DNA of 14,866 nucleotides, from positions 1-14,866 of the forward strand of contig JANWIB010000021.1 in assembly GCA_025450155.1 (NCBI GenBank), written 5' to 3'. Position 1 is the stretch's first letter, and every line of letters begins with the position of its first letter. Source of the DNA: Sphingobacteriaceae bacterium. GTDB taxonomy: Bacteria > Bacteroidota > Bacteroidia > Sphingobacteriales > Sphingobacteriaceae. The translations under genes and the position numbers were made by a program. Below, piece by piece: positions 1 through 6,728 of the stretch. The notes under the pieces were generated by a model, which made no database searches, was not told the origin of the DNA, and saw only the letters and a program-made list of their open reading frames with translations.

Positions 1-773
1 CCGGTTTGCACGGCCAGTTCATAAGCAAAAGTTTCGGCATTGCAAAAACGAATGGTTAGGTTGATTCCGGCCTCTGTGAGGTGCAGTTTTAGTTCGTTGT
101 CTGTTTTTTCGGTGATCTTTGCCCCCAGTGCTTCTTCTAGTTCGGCTCCCGCTACGGTAGGGGTAGAGATGCCTACCAGCATGTCCAAACCATCAATAAT
201 TTCACAACGACGACGATACTCATGGGTGAATGAGATTAGTTCCGTTTTAAGAAGAGTTTTAAGCTTAGCGAACAGATTTTCAGCCAGTTCTTCTGCCTGT
301 GCATATAAGAATCTGCCACTACTGGCCATTTTAAATTCAATGGCTTTTTTTATCTCTTCCTGTGTTTTTAAGCCGAACCCCTTGGCTTCAACCAGTCGGT
401 TTTCATTACAGGCATAAAAGAGTTCGCCTACGTTTTCTACTCCCAGGTCTTTCCAGATGGCAATGACCTTTTTAGGGCCCAATCCTTTTATTTGGAGAAT
501 GTCTACCACTCCCGGAGGAGTTACTTCTAACAGCGCAAGCAGGTCCTTTGTAGTTCCGGTTTGTAGCAGTTCCCAAACTTTAGCAGCGGTGCTTTTACCA
601 ATGCCATCAATGGTTTCCATTTCGCCCAATGATTTCTCTGCAATGCGAAAAGGTAGCTTATCAATTTTATAAGCAGCACTGGCTAATGATTTTATCTTGA
701 ATGGATTTTCCTCATGGAGTTCCATGAGTTGACTTAAAAGCCTTAAAGTGTGGGAGATGGTTTTGTTCTCCAT
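1..773 (-). CDS. polX: PolX-family DNA polymerase/3'-5' exonuclease, N-terminal part (cut by window edge)
   Basis: About 257 codons are visible from the ATG at 773, and the frame stays open to the left edge. Three helix-hairpin-helix turns can be read: IDGIGKS near residues 55-61, IKGLGPKK near 95-102 and KGFGLKT near 131-137. They follow the PolX 8-kDa-like N-terminus, whose ENPFKIKSLASAAYKI stretch is typical. The palm begins near residue 180. Where family X polymerases carry G-S-x-R-R...G-D-x-D, this protein reads H-E-Y-R-R-R-C-E-I-I-D-G-L-D (184-197). The GS triphosphate-binding pair is lost and the first metal-binding Asp is Gly195; only Asp197 aligns. Bacterial PolX normally adds a C-terminal PHP exonuclease, which lies outside the window. 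The role expected from the family is base-excision or gap repair, but polymerase activity looks doubtful here. Transcription runs leftwards. No clear promoter is seen upstream. Confidence 0.9.
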   Translation of the reverse strand, partial: MENKTISHTLRLLSQLMELHEENPFKIKSLASAAYKIDKLPFRIAEKSLGEMETIDGIGKSTAAKVWELLQTGTTKDLLALLEVTPPGVVDILQIKGLGPKKVIAIWKDLGVENVGELFYACNENRLVEAKGFGLKTQEEIKKAIEFKMASSGRFLYAQAEELAENLFAKLKTLLKTELISFTHEYRRRCEIIDGLDMLVGISTPTVAGAELEEALGAKITEKTDNELKLHLTEAGINLTIRFCNAETFAYELAVQT

Positions 774-831
774 GTTGCGAATTATAGCTAGCCTTTTTTC
801 TTTTCACGGAAATTTGTTCCCGAAAAACTGA

Positions 832-1359
832 TTATTTTTCATCATTTTCATTAGGCTTTTGTCTGTCTATAAACTTAACTACAGATTGGCTGTTAGTTAT
901 CAATAAATAACCGATTACAGTTTTAACAGAGTAGAAAATAATCCATTCTGAATTCGGATTTTCTCCAAAAACCCTTTTTTGCTGAAAAAAATTAAATGTC
1001 GCTTTACAGAATTCTGGTAAGCCATCAACGAATATAAGTCCACCTATTACAATTGTTGCAATTGATAAAATGGTTGAATACTTTATATTTAAAGCGATTT
1101 TTTCTTCTATAAATCCTTTGTCAAGATGCAATATATTAATTAACCATGCCGTCTTGAAGATGAAAAGTCTAAGAATAAAAATATAAAGACCAATAATTAG
1201 GAGCAGCAAGGCTATTGCTGAAGGGTAACCAGGCCCCATCTCATTTGGATCTATGTAAGATAGCATTGATAAAAATTGTGGAATAGCTGTAATAAAACTT
1301 AAAATTAACCATATTCCTAAAATTTTGATGAAGATAGTCCAAAAGGTTCTTATTGTCAT
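832..1359 (-). CDS. Unrecognised four-helix integral membrane protein
   Basis: This 175-residue protein has four likely membrane segments (about residues 7-33, 45-77, 93-113 and 139-157). It has a short charged loop around 78-92 (HLDKGFIEEKI) and a hydrophilic, charged C-terminal tail (DRQKPNENDEK). I recognise no catalytic or binding motif and cannot name a function. It resembles in style the small DUF2975-like membrane proteins of Bacteroidota, but that is only an impression. The start is the ATG at 1359. It lies 41 bp downstream of the sppA stop on the same strand, so it may be read through from sppA. The gap shows no terminator-like hairpin. Base use is AT-rich, somewhat more so than in the neighbouring housekeeping genes. 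Confidence 0.75.
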   Translation of the reverse strand: MTIRTFWTIFIKILGIWLILSFITAIPQFLSMLSYIDPNEMGPGYPSAIALLLLIIGLYIFILRLFIFKTAWLINILHLDKGFIEEKIALNIKYSTILSIATIVIGGLIFVDGLPEFCKATFNFFQQKRVFGENPNSEWIIFYSVKTVIGYLLITNSQSVVKFIDRQKPNENDEK

Positions 1360-1400
1360 GGGTTTAAAAGCGTTTCGATCTATTAAGAAATGGCTTATAC

Positions 1401-3173
1401 TTATCTTATAGAAATAGTATAAGGTAAACGAGCCTGTATCCCCGTAGTGTTTAAAATTTGTTTTAACTGTTTGTAATATCGGTATTGCTCTCCAAGCTCG
1501 GCTTTAGTGAAATATTCTTTAACTTCATCCGATGATTTTTTTAAAAACGAAGCGAAGGGGTCTTTCATTGCAGGGTATGAAACCAGTTTATAGTTCTCTA
1601 ATTTAGCCATTTTAGCAGCAGATTTTATCGCATCATCTATATTGCCTAAACGGTCAACCAAACCATTTTTCAACGCTTCGCTTCCACTCCACACACGTCC
1701 CTGCCCAATGGTATTAATATATTCCTGGCTTTTCTTTCTTCCCTGAGCTACCCGTTTAGTAAAACTGTTGTAAATCCGATCCACTTCTTTTTGGATGATT
1801 AACTTTTCAGCATCTGTTAAAGGCCTTGTAACGGTGCCCAGATCCGCATATTGTCCGGTTTTAACACCGTCAAAAGTTATCCCTAGTTTTTTGTTGAAGA
1901 AGTTTTGCATGTTGGGGATAATTCCAAACACGCCAATGGAACCGGTAATGGTGTTGGGCTGAGCAAAAATAGAATCGGCGGCGCAAGCAATATAATACCC
2001 CCCGGATGCAGCTACATCACCCATGGATACAATAACAGGCTTTACTTTTTTAGTTAATAAAACTTCCCGCCAAATTACATCGGAGGCTAAAGCGCTCCCT
2101 CCAGGAGAATTGATTCGTAGAACCACTGCTTTTACTTTATCGTCCTCCTTGGCTTTGCGAATGCTTTTGGATATACGTTCAGAGCCAATGGTTTCATCAT
2201 CACCTTCTCCGCCAACAATATCTCCTGAAGCATAAACAACAGCTATCTTATTGTCAGATGCCTCCTCTTTTTCCTCGTATTCGGTATTTCCGTCATAGGC
2301 TTCCAGCGACACAGATTTTACATTTTCATCTTTTTCAATACCTGTTCTGCTTTTAAGCTCATCCAATAGCTCATCTTTATATTTTAAGCCGTCGGCTAAT
2401 TTATATTTCACCGCATCGGCCGCGTTCTGAACTTTTAAGTTATTCGCAATGGCAAATAAAGAATCGCGTGGGATTTTCCTGCTTTCGGCAATATTTTGCA
2501 GAAAATGATCATATAGCGACCCCATAAATGAAGTAACCTGCTGACGATTAGGCTCACTCATTTTATCTAGAACAAAAGGTTCAACGGCGCTTTTGTATGT
2601 TCCTACTTTAATAACTTGCGCTTCAATATCCAGCTTTTCAAGAGATCCTTTAAAAAAGGCTATCTGCGAACTGAATCCTTTAAACTCTAAAAGCCCCTCA
2701 GGATTGAGGTAAATTTTATCCGATACAGAAGAAAGGTAGTAAGCGCCTTGCGTATAAATCTCACTATAAGCGATGATGAATTTGCCGGATTTTTTAAAAT
2801 CTAACAGGGCATTTCGTATTTCTTCAACCGTGGCAAAGCCAGTCTGCATGCTGGTAAGGTCAAGAAAAATCCCTTTAATACGATCATCCGATTTCGCTTT
2901 TTTAATTTTTAACAGAATATCATTTAGTCCCAGTTTCTCACGTTCAAACTCGGAAAAGAAAAATCTATCCAAAGGATTTTTCGAAGTTCTTTCTTCAATA
3001 GGATAATCTAATTCTATATGTAATACAGAATTTGGAGAAACTTTAACAGCATCCGGTTTACCCGAAGTGCTTATTATTCCTGCTATGATAATACCCAATA
3101 AAATAAGCATTACAAAAAACGACAGGACAAGGCCAATCATTGAGGCAAAAACAATCTTAAAAAACTCTTTCAT
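1401..3173 (-). CDS. sppA: Signal peptide peptidase SppA, 67K type
   Basis: A membrane-bound serine protease with a Ser/Lys dyad that degrades leftover signal peptides in the envelope. The ATG at 3173 gives 590 residues, the usual length of the long two-domain form. The frame could extend 12 codons to a GTG at 3209, but the protein starting at 3173 (MKEFFKIVFASM) begins with the expected positive residues just before a single N-terminal membrane segment (about 9-35). The N-terminal S49 domain holds the general-base lysine in VGTYKSAVEPF (about K194). The C-terminal S49 domain holds the nucleophile in MGDVAASGGYYIA (about S390), preceded by the typical INSPGGSA. Both catalytic residues are present, so it should be active. 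It is divergent from folK with a 77-bp gap, and the four-helix membrane gene follows it. Confidence 0.96.
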   Translation of the reverse strand: MKEFFKIVFASMIGLVLSFFVMLILLGIIIAGIISTSGKPDAVKVSPNSVLHIELDYPIEERTSKNPLDRFFFSEFEREKLGLNDILLKIKKAKSDDRIKGIFLDLTSMQTGFATVEEIRNALLDFKKSGKFIIAYSEIYTQGAYYLSSVSDKIYLNPEGLLEFKGFSSQIAFFKGSLEKLDIEAQVIKVGTYKSAVEPFVLDKMSEPNRQQVTSFMGSLYDHFLQNIAESRKIPRDSLFAIANNLKVQNAADAVKYKLADGLKYKDELLDELKSRTGIEKDENVKSVSLEAYDGNTEYEEKEEASDNKIAVVYASGDIVGGEGDDETIGSERISKSIRKAKEDDKVKAVVLRINSPGGSALASDVIWREVLLTKKVKPVIVSMGDVAASGGYYIACAADSIFAQPNTITGSIGVFGIIPNMQNFFNKKLGITFDGVKTGQYADLGTVTRPLTDAEKLIIQKEVDRIYNSFTKRVAQGRKKSQEYINTIGQGRVWSGSEALKNGLVDRLGNIDDAIKSAAKMAKLENYKLVSYPAMKDPFASFLKKSSDEVKEYFTKAELGEQYRYYKQLKQILNTTGIQARLPYTISIR

Positions 3174-3250
3174 TTTAAATGCAAAAAATTTATCTATGCA
3201 ATTATACACAATTACACTGTGATGGAATTTAAGTTTTAATTATTAATGTA

Positions 3251-3745
3251 ATGCCGGATATCTATTTATTATTAGGGAGTAATTTGGGTGATCGTGAAAC
3301 TTATCTGGCAAAGTCTCGTAAACTTTTGGAACAGGAAATAGGAGAGATAAGAAAAAAATCTTCTTTATATGAAACTGCGTCCTGGGGTAAAAGAGAGCAG
3401 CCTGATTTTTTAAACCAGGTAGTGTTAGTGAATACTGAAACTGATCCGCAAGTAATATTAGCTAATATTCTTTCTATAGAAAAAAAACTTGGAAGAATCA
3501 GAGGTGAAAAATGGGGATCCAGAACGATAGATATTGATATACTTTTTTACGGAAATAAAATTATTGAAGAAACTAATTTGGTTATTCCACATCCATTTTT
3601 ACACGAAAGAAGATTTGCATTAGCGCCTTTAATGGAATTAAACCCAGAATTAGAGCATCCGCTTATGAAAAAGACAATTAAAGAATTATATAGCAGTTTG
3701 ACCGATAGTTTATTGGTTAAACGCTTAGGCAATAAATTTAATTAA
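3251..3745 (+). CDS. folK: 2-amino-4-hydroxy-6-hydroxymethyldihydropteridine diphosphokinase
   Basis: HPPK transfers pyrophosphate from ATP to 6-hydroxymethyl-7,8-dihydropterin in the folate pathway; it is cytosolic. At 164 residues it has the normal single-domain length, with no FolB or FolP fusion. Family motifs are complete: LLGSNLGDR at 7-15, YETASWG and PDFLNQVV around 40-58, and the magnesium-binding RTIDIDILFYG with D94 and D96. IPHPFLHERRFALAPLMEL follows near 116-135. The start ATG at 3251 has no Shine-Dalgarno sequence. A partial promoter element, TAAGTTTT, at 3230-3237 lies just upstream but lacks an upstream TTG. The HPt gene begins one base after the folK stop (TAA-G-ATG), so the two are almost certainly co-transcribed and translationally coupled. 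Confidence 0.97.
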   Translation: MPDIYLLLGSNLGDRETYLAKSRKLLEQEIGEIRKKSSLYETASWGKREQPDFLNQVVLVNTETDPQVILANILSIEKKLGRIRGEKWGSRTIDIDILFYGNKIIEETNLVIPHPFLHERRFALAPLMELNPELEHPLMKKTIKELYSSLTDSLLVKRLGNKFN

Positions 3746-3746
3746 G

Positions 3747-4121
3747 ATGTCTGAAGGTATAAATAAAACAGATATTGATCTTTCCTATCTCAGTGAGATA
3801 GCAAGTGGAAGCACCGAGTTTATGATTGAAATGATCAATATTTTTCTTGAGCAGACACCTATTTATTTTACCCAATTAAACGATGCGATAAATTCTAAGG
3901 ATTGGAAAACGACAGGAGATATTGCCCATAAAATAAAGCCCACATTTGCTTTTATGGGTTTGGCCTGCGCTAAAGATGTAATGCAGGAAATTGAGCGTAA
4001 GGCTCGTAATTTGGATTCTGTAGATTCAATTCCGGAGACCATGAAAGAAATCAACGCCCTATGCGATTCCTTATATGCTAAGCTGGAAAGCCATAAAAAA
4101 GCGTTAGAATTAAAGCTTTAA
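3747..4121 (+). CDS. Stand-alone HPt (histidine phosphotransfer) protein
   Basis: A 124-residue helical protein that matches a single HPt domain. The phosphorylatable histidine is H61 in DIAHKIKPTFAFMGL, with the usual A-H-K-x-K-x-x-x-x-x-x-G-L pattern. The preceding helix (FMIEMINIFLEQTPIYFTQL) and the following one (CAKDVMQEIERKAR) complete the four-helix bundle seen in the family. HPt proteins relay phosphate between a hybrid sensor kinase receiver and a final response regulator. No kinase or receiver is visible in this window, so its partners are encoded elsewhere. It is coupled to folK by a one-base gap, although the two functions have no obvious link. Its TAA stop interlocks with the purS stop on the other strand in the palindrome TTAA at 4118-4121. 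Confidence 0.92.
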   Translation: MSEGINKTDIDLSYLSEIASGSTEFMIEMINIFLEQTPIYFTQLNDAINSKDWKTTGDIAHKIKPTFAFMGLACAKDVMQEIERKARNLDSVDSIPETMKEINALCDSLYAKLESHKKALELKL

Positions 4122-4369
4122 GAAGCGATAATTGTAAATTCATAGCTCTCCATAATCAGGTTGGCTAAAAGCTTTTGACAGGCCAAATCAACCTTTCGAT
4201 GTGCAGTTTCTTTCGAATCAGCTTCAATTTCCAAAGTAATATGTTTCCCTATACGCACATTTTTAATTTCGGATAAATCCAGACTCTTCATGCTGCCGGT
4301 AACAGCTTTACCTTGCGGGTCTAGAATCTCTTTTAATGGCATAATGTCAATCTCGGCAATAAACTTCAT
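4118..4369 (-). CDS. purS: Phosphoribosylformylglycinamidine synthase subunit PurS
   Basis: The small PurS subunit (83 residues, normal length) bridges PurL and the glutaminase PurQ in the three-part FGAM synthase of purine synthesis. It shows the family's beta-strand start (MKFIAEIDIMPLKEILDPQG), the GKAVTGSMKSL segment, VRIGKHITLEI and the C-terminal CQKLLANLIMESYEFTI strand. Its presence implies that this organism uses separate PurL/PurQ/PurS subunits rather than the large fused PurL. The start overlaps the pssA stop by four bases (ATGA), so it is translated by coupling from pssA. Neither purL nor purQ is in this window. Confidence rests on the overall pattern, because PurS has no catalytic residues to check. 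Confidence 0.93.
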   Translation of the reverse strand: MKFIAEIDIMPLKEILDPQGKAVTGSMKSLDLSEIKNVRIGKHITLEIEADSKETAHRKVDLACQKLLANLIMESYEFTIIAS

Positions 4370-5064
4370 CTGGTAACCCTGAATTGAATAATTGATAAAA
4401 TAATGTATACGAAAATTATTATTGGAATGGCTATAAATTTAAAGATTATGATAAATAAGAGACTGGAAAATAATAAAATATAGCGGTAGCGGTTATCATT
4501 AATATTAAAAGTTTTGAACTTTAGAGAGAATAAAGGCATTTCCATTACCAATAATAAGCTGGTTCCCAAACTAAAGATGAATAGAAAGAAAGGATTAAGA
4601 ATATAAGCAGACAAGAATACCCCTCCTTCTGTCAGAATCCAAGGCAAGGATGCGATCAGCAAAGCATTTGCCGGTGTAGGCAAACCTATAAAATTTTCAC
4701 TTTGCCGTTCGTCTGTGTTGAATTTAGCCAGCCTTAAAGCAGAAAAAACAGCGATTAGAAAAGCGGAATAGTTAAGGTATTTACTTAAACCATTTAATTG
4801 GGGCGCTTGTAGAAATAAGTGATAAACAATAACGGAGGGCAATACACCAAAACTCACCATATCAGCTAACGAGTCTAATTCTTTTCCTGTGTCGGAATAG
4901 GCTTTTAGCAGCCGTGCTACCATGCCATCAAAAAAATCCAATACAGCGGCAATGATAATGGCGTACCCAGCATATGACAGGTTCTCCTGAAAGGCAAATA
5001 CAATACCAATGCAGCCCGAAAATAAATTTAAACAGGTAATAGCATTAGGTATGTGTTGCTTCAT
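4366..5064 (-). CDS. pssA: CDP-diacylglycerol--serine O-phosphatidyltransferase
   Basis: An integral membrane enzyme that makes phosphatidylserine from CDP-diacylglycerol and L-serine, the first step to phosphatidylethanolamine. The complete CDP-alcohol phosphotransferase signature is readable: D46-G47-x2-A50-R51-x8-G60-x3-D64-x3-D68. The rest is hydrophobic with about six to seven membrane segments. At 232 residues it fits the short type II PssA common in Bacteroidota. The N-terminus MKQHIPNAITCLNLF is the typical family start, supporting the ATG at 5064. It lies 53 bp downstream of the rho stop, has its own promoter-like sequence in that gap and shares an ATGA overlap with purS, forming a pssA-purS unit. 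Confidence 0.96.
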   Translation of the reverse strand: MKQHIPNAITCLNLFSGCIGIVFAFQENLSYAGYAIIIAAVLDFFDGMVARLLKAYSDTGKELDSLADMVSFGVLPSVIVYHLFLQAPQLNGLSKYLNYSAFLIAVFSALRLAKFNTDERQSENFIGLPTPANALLIASLPWILTEGGVFLSAYILNPFFLFIFSLGTSLLLVMEMPLFSLKFKTFNINDNRYRYILLFSSLLFIIIFKFIAIPIIIFVYIILSIIQFRVTR

Positions 5065-5069
5065 ACCCG

Positions 5070-5101
5070 CAAAAATAGGTTATTGAGATGAATTATTTCA
5101 A
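5070..5101 (-). promoter_or_regulatory. Bacteroidota-type promoter for pssA-purS
   Basis: Read on the minus strand, TTG at 5101-5099 is followed by a 21-base spacer and TATTTTTG at 5077-5070. The latter is an exact match to the TAnnTTTG -7 element of the Bacteroidota primary sigma factor, with the TTG at the expected -33 distance. The -7 element ends only five bases before the pssA ATG, so the start of transcription should fall at or next to the start codon. This implies a leaderless or near-leaderless mRNA. The prediction comes from pattern alone. Confidence 0.6.
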
Positions 5102-5117
5102 TTCAGTAACTCATTTG

Positions 5118-5765
5118 TTAGCTATTCATGGAAACCAAAAACTCTTCGTTGGTTTTTGTGCCTTTTATTTGAGTCAATAAAAACTCCATAGCTTCCTGTG
5201 AGTTCATGTCGGCTAAATGGTTGCGCAGGATCCAGATACGTTGTAAAGTCTCCCTGTCGTTAAGCAGGTCATCGCGACGGGTGCTGGAAGCGGTAAGGTC
5301 AATAGCAGGGAAGATACGTTTGTTAGAAAGCTTACGGTCTAACTGAAGCTCCATGTTTCCAGTACCTTTAAATTCTTCAAAAATTACCTCGTCCATTTTA
5401 GAACCAGTATCAATCAAAGCAGTTGCCAGTATGGTAAGTGATCCGCCATCTTCAATATTACGGGCGGCACCAAAGAAACGCTTAGGCTTGTGAAGTGCAT
5501 TGGCATCTACACCACCCGAAAGGATTTTGCCGGATGCAGGAGCTACGGTATTGTATGCTCGTGCTAAACGGGTGATAGAATCTAGAAGGATAACCACATC
5601 GTGTCCACACTCTACCATGCGTTTTGCCTTTTCTAAAACAATGTTGGCAATTTTTACATGTCTGTCGGCAGGCTCGTCAAAAGTAGAGGAAACTACTTCT
5701 GCACGAACACTGCGAGCCATATCTGTTACTTCTTCAGGGCGCTCGTCAATCAATAAGATAATCAA
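5118..5765 (-). CDS. rho: Rho C-terminal portion (Walker B, secondary RNA-binding loops)
   Basis: This piece carries the rest of the Rho ATPase: LLIDERPEEVTDMARSV, Walker B in DVVILLDSITRLARAYN, and the Q-loop/R-loop stretch SGGVDANALHKPKRFFGAAR. The arginine-finger region is DRKLSNKRIFPAIDLTASSTRR. The C-terminus EEFLVSMNS is the usual end of Bacteroidota Rho. Separate translation would need a start after the nonsense codon: a TTG at 5765, two codons past the stop, or an ATG at 5720 (MARSVRAEV). Neither has a Shine-Dalgarno sequence, which is normal for this phylum and so not decisive. Conservation is high, giving no sign of long-term decay. Confidence 0.75.
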   Translation of the reverse strand: MIILLIDERPEEVTDMARSVRAEVVSSTFDEPADRHVKIANIVLEKAKRMVECGHDVVILLDSITRLARAYNTVAPASGKILSGGVDANALHKPKRFFGAARNIEDGGSLTILATALIDTGSKMDEVIFEEFKGTGNMELQLDRKLSNKRIFPAIDLTASSTRRDDLLNDRETLQRIWILRNHLADMNSQEAMEFLLTQIKGTKTNEEFLVSMNS

Positions 5766-5771
5766 ATAAAA

Positions 5772-6728
5772 TTAAGGATGGTTTTTAGCTATAGAGTTGG
5801 ATACTTCTTTTAATAAGTTAGTTTTGCCTGTTTTGGGTTGAGCTACAATTAATCCCCGCTGTCCTTTACCAATAGGAGTGAACAAGTCCATAATACGGGT
5901 AGAAAAATTACCCATTTCAGTAAACAAGTTCAATCGTTCTGAAGGGAACAAAGGAGTGAGGTAATCAAATGGAACACGATCTCTCACATCTGCCGGTACA
6001 CGTCCGTTAATCTCTTCTACCCGCACCAAAGGGAAGTATTTTTCACCCTCTTTAGGCGGTCGAATGCTTCCACGAACGGTATCTCCGGTTTTTAAGCCAA
6101 AAAGCTTAATCTGCGATTGCGATACATAAATATCATCCGGCGAAGTGAGGTAGTTATAGTCTGATGAACGAAGGAACCCATAGCCATCCGGCATAATCTC
6201 CAACACACCTTCGTTAATAATAACGTTGTCAAAATCTAAGTTTGAAGAATCAGCGTTTCTGGATTCTTTTGCATGGGGTTGAGCAGGTACATTGCTATTG
6301 TTATAACGGCGTTCAAACTTTTGAGGGTGTGATTCGATTACAGATTCTTCTTCCCTTGTATAAGGTTCTTCAGGGGTTGCAATAACTGAAGGTATCTCTG
6401 TACTGTCTAAAGTATCTTCAACAATGGCATCTTCTTCGACAAGGTCGAAAAGTGTAGAATCATCTAAAGGTACTTTTGCTTTTACAATCTCGTTGTCTGT
6501 TTTTATTGTCCGGGTACGTTTACGCATTTTATCGGTAGTTGCCGCTATCGGTTCATTATTGACAGGGGCCGAAGTGCCTTTTGCAGCTTCTATCAGCGAT
6601 TGCTGTTCTATAATATGGGTAATGAGTTCCTGCTTCCTTAGTGCATCGTAGTTTTCTATACCATAGGACTTAGCAATGTCACGTAACTCTGACACGAGCT
6701 TGTCATTTAATTCATTAATGTCTTTCAT
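5772..6728 (-). CDS. rho: Rho N-terminal portion (RNA-binding domains and Walker A)
   Basis: This 318-codon piece starts with a Rho_N helical domain (about 1-45). A low-complexity insertion (about 50-163) follows, with a basic patch (KMRKRTR, 68-74) and then an acidic run (about 88-130). The cold-shock-like RNA-binding domain starts near 173 (GVLEIMPDGYGFLRS) and runs to about 240. Next come the conserved VPFDYLTPLFPSERL and the P-loop AQPKTGKTN (K302, T303). Translation stops after HP at residue 318. Alone, it has an ATP-binding loop but no Walker B, Q-loop, R-loop or arginine finger, so it should not be a working helicase. It could still bind RNA. It is divergent from pyrF, 236 bp away; no clear promoter is visible upstream. 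Confidence 0.85.
   Translation of the reverse strand: MKDINELNDKLVSELRDIAKSYGIENYDALRKQELITHIIEQQSLIEAAKGTSAPVNNEPIAATTDKMRKRTRTIKTDNEIVKAKVPLDDSTLFDLVEEDAIVEDTLDSTEIPSVIATPEEPYTREEESVIESHPQKFERRYNNSNVPAQPHAKESRNADSSNLDFDNVIINEGVLEIMPDGYGFLRSSDYNYLTSPDDIYVSQSQIKLFGLKTGDTVRGSIRPPKEGEKYFPLVRVEEINGRVPADVRDRVPFDYLTPLFPSERLNLFTEMGNFSTRIMDLFTPIGKGQRGLIVAQPKTGKTNLLKEVSNSIAKNHP

Larger units (their letters stand above)
5118..6728 (-). pseudogene. rho: Transcription termination factor Rho, reading frame interrupted by one in-frame TAA
   Basis: The frame from ATG 6728 to TAA 5118 encodes a full Rho of about 536 codons, broken only by TAA at 5774-5772 (codon 319). Both sides are in the same frame, so this is a nonsense codon and not a frameshift. 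The text across the break reads NHP-stop-FYLIILLIDERPEEV, where Rho proteins have HP(E/D)xxLxxLLIDERPEEV. The stop therefore sits exactly on the usual Glu/Asp codon (GAA to TAA is one G-to-T change). Motifs on both sides are intact and conserved, with no other lesion. The options are a sequencing or assembly error, a very recent mutation, readthrough, or a two-piece Rho made by re-initiation. Rho is the hexameric RNA helicase that ends transcription. The parts are described in the two entries that follow. Confidence 0.85.

Noticed and set aside
40..672. Plus-strand open frames rich in Ser/Leu near the left edge
   Set aside because: They are shadows of the polX gene on the other strand, which has clear helix-hairpin-helix and palm motifs.
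793..826. CGGAAA/TTCCCG imperfect hairpin between the membrane gene and polX
   Set aside because: The stem is only 6 bp with a G-U pair and there is no T-run in the direction of transcription; too weak to call a terminator.
3174..3209. Longer SppA start at a GTG (3209), adding MYNCIDKFFAFK
   Set aside because: The ATG at 3173 gives the usual charged start directly before the membrane anchor; the extension has no family support and would consume much of the short divergent promoter gap.
5760..5780. Frameshift in rho, or TAA re-assigned to a sense codon
   Set aside because: Both halves of rho are in exactly the same frame (963 bases apart, divisible by three). TAA ends several other clear genes here (folK, HPt, purS, sppA, lpdA), so it is a normal stop.
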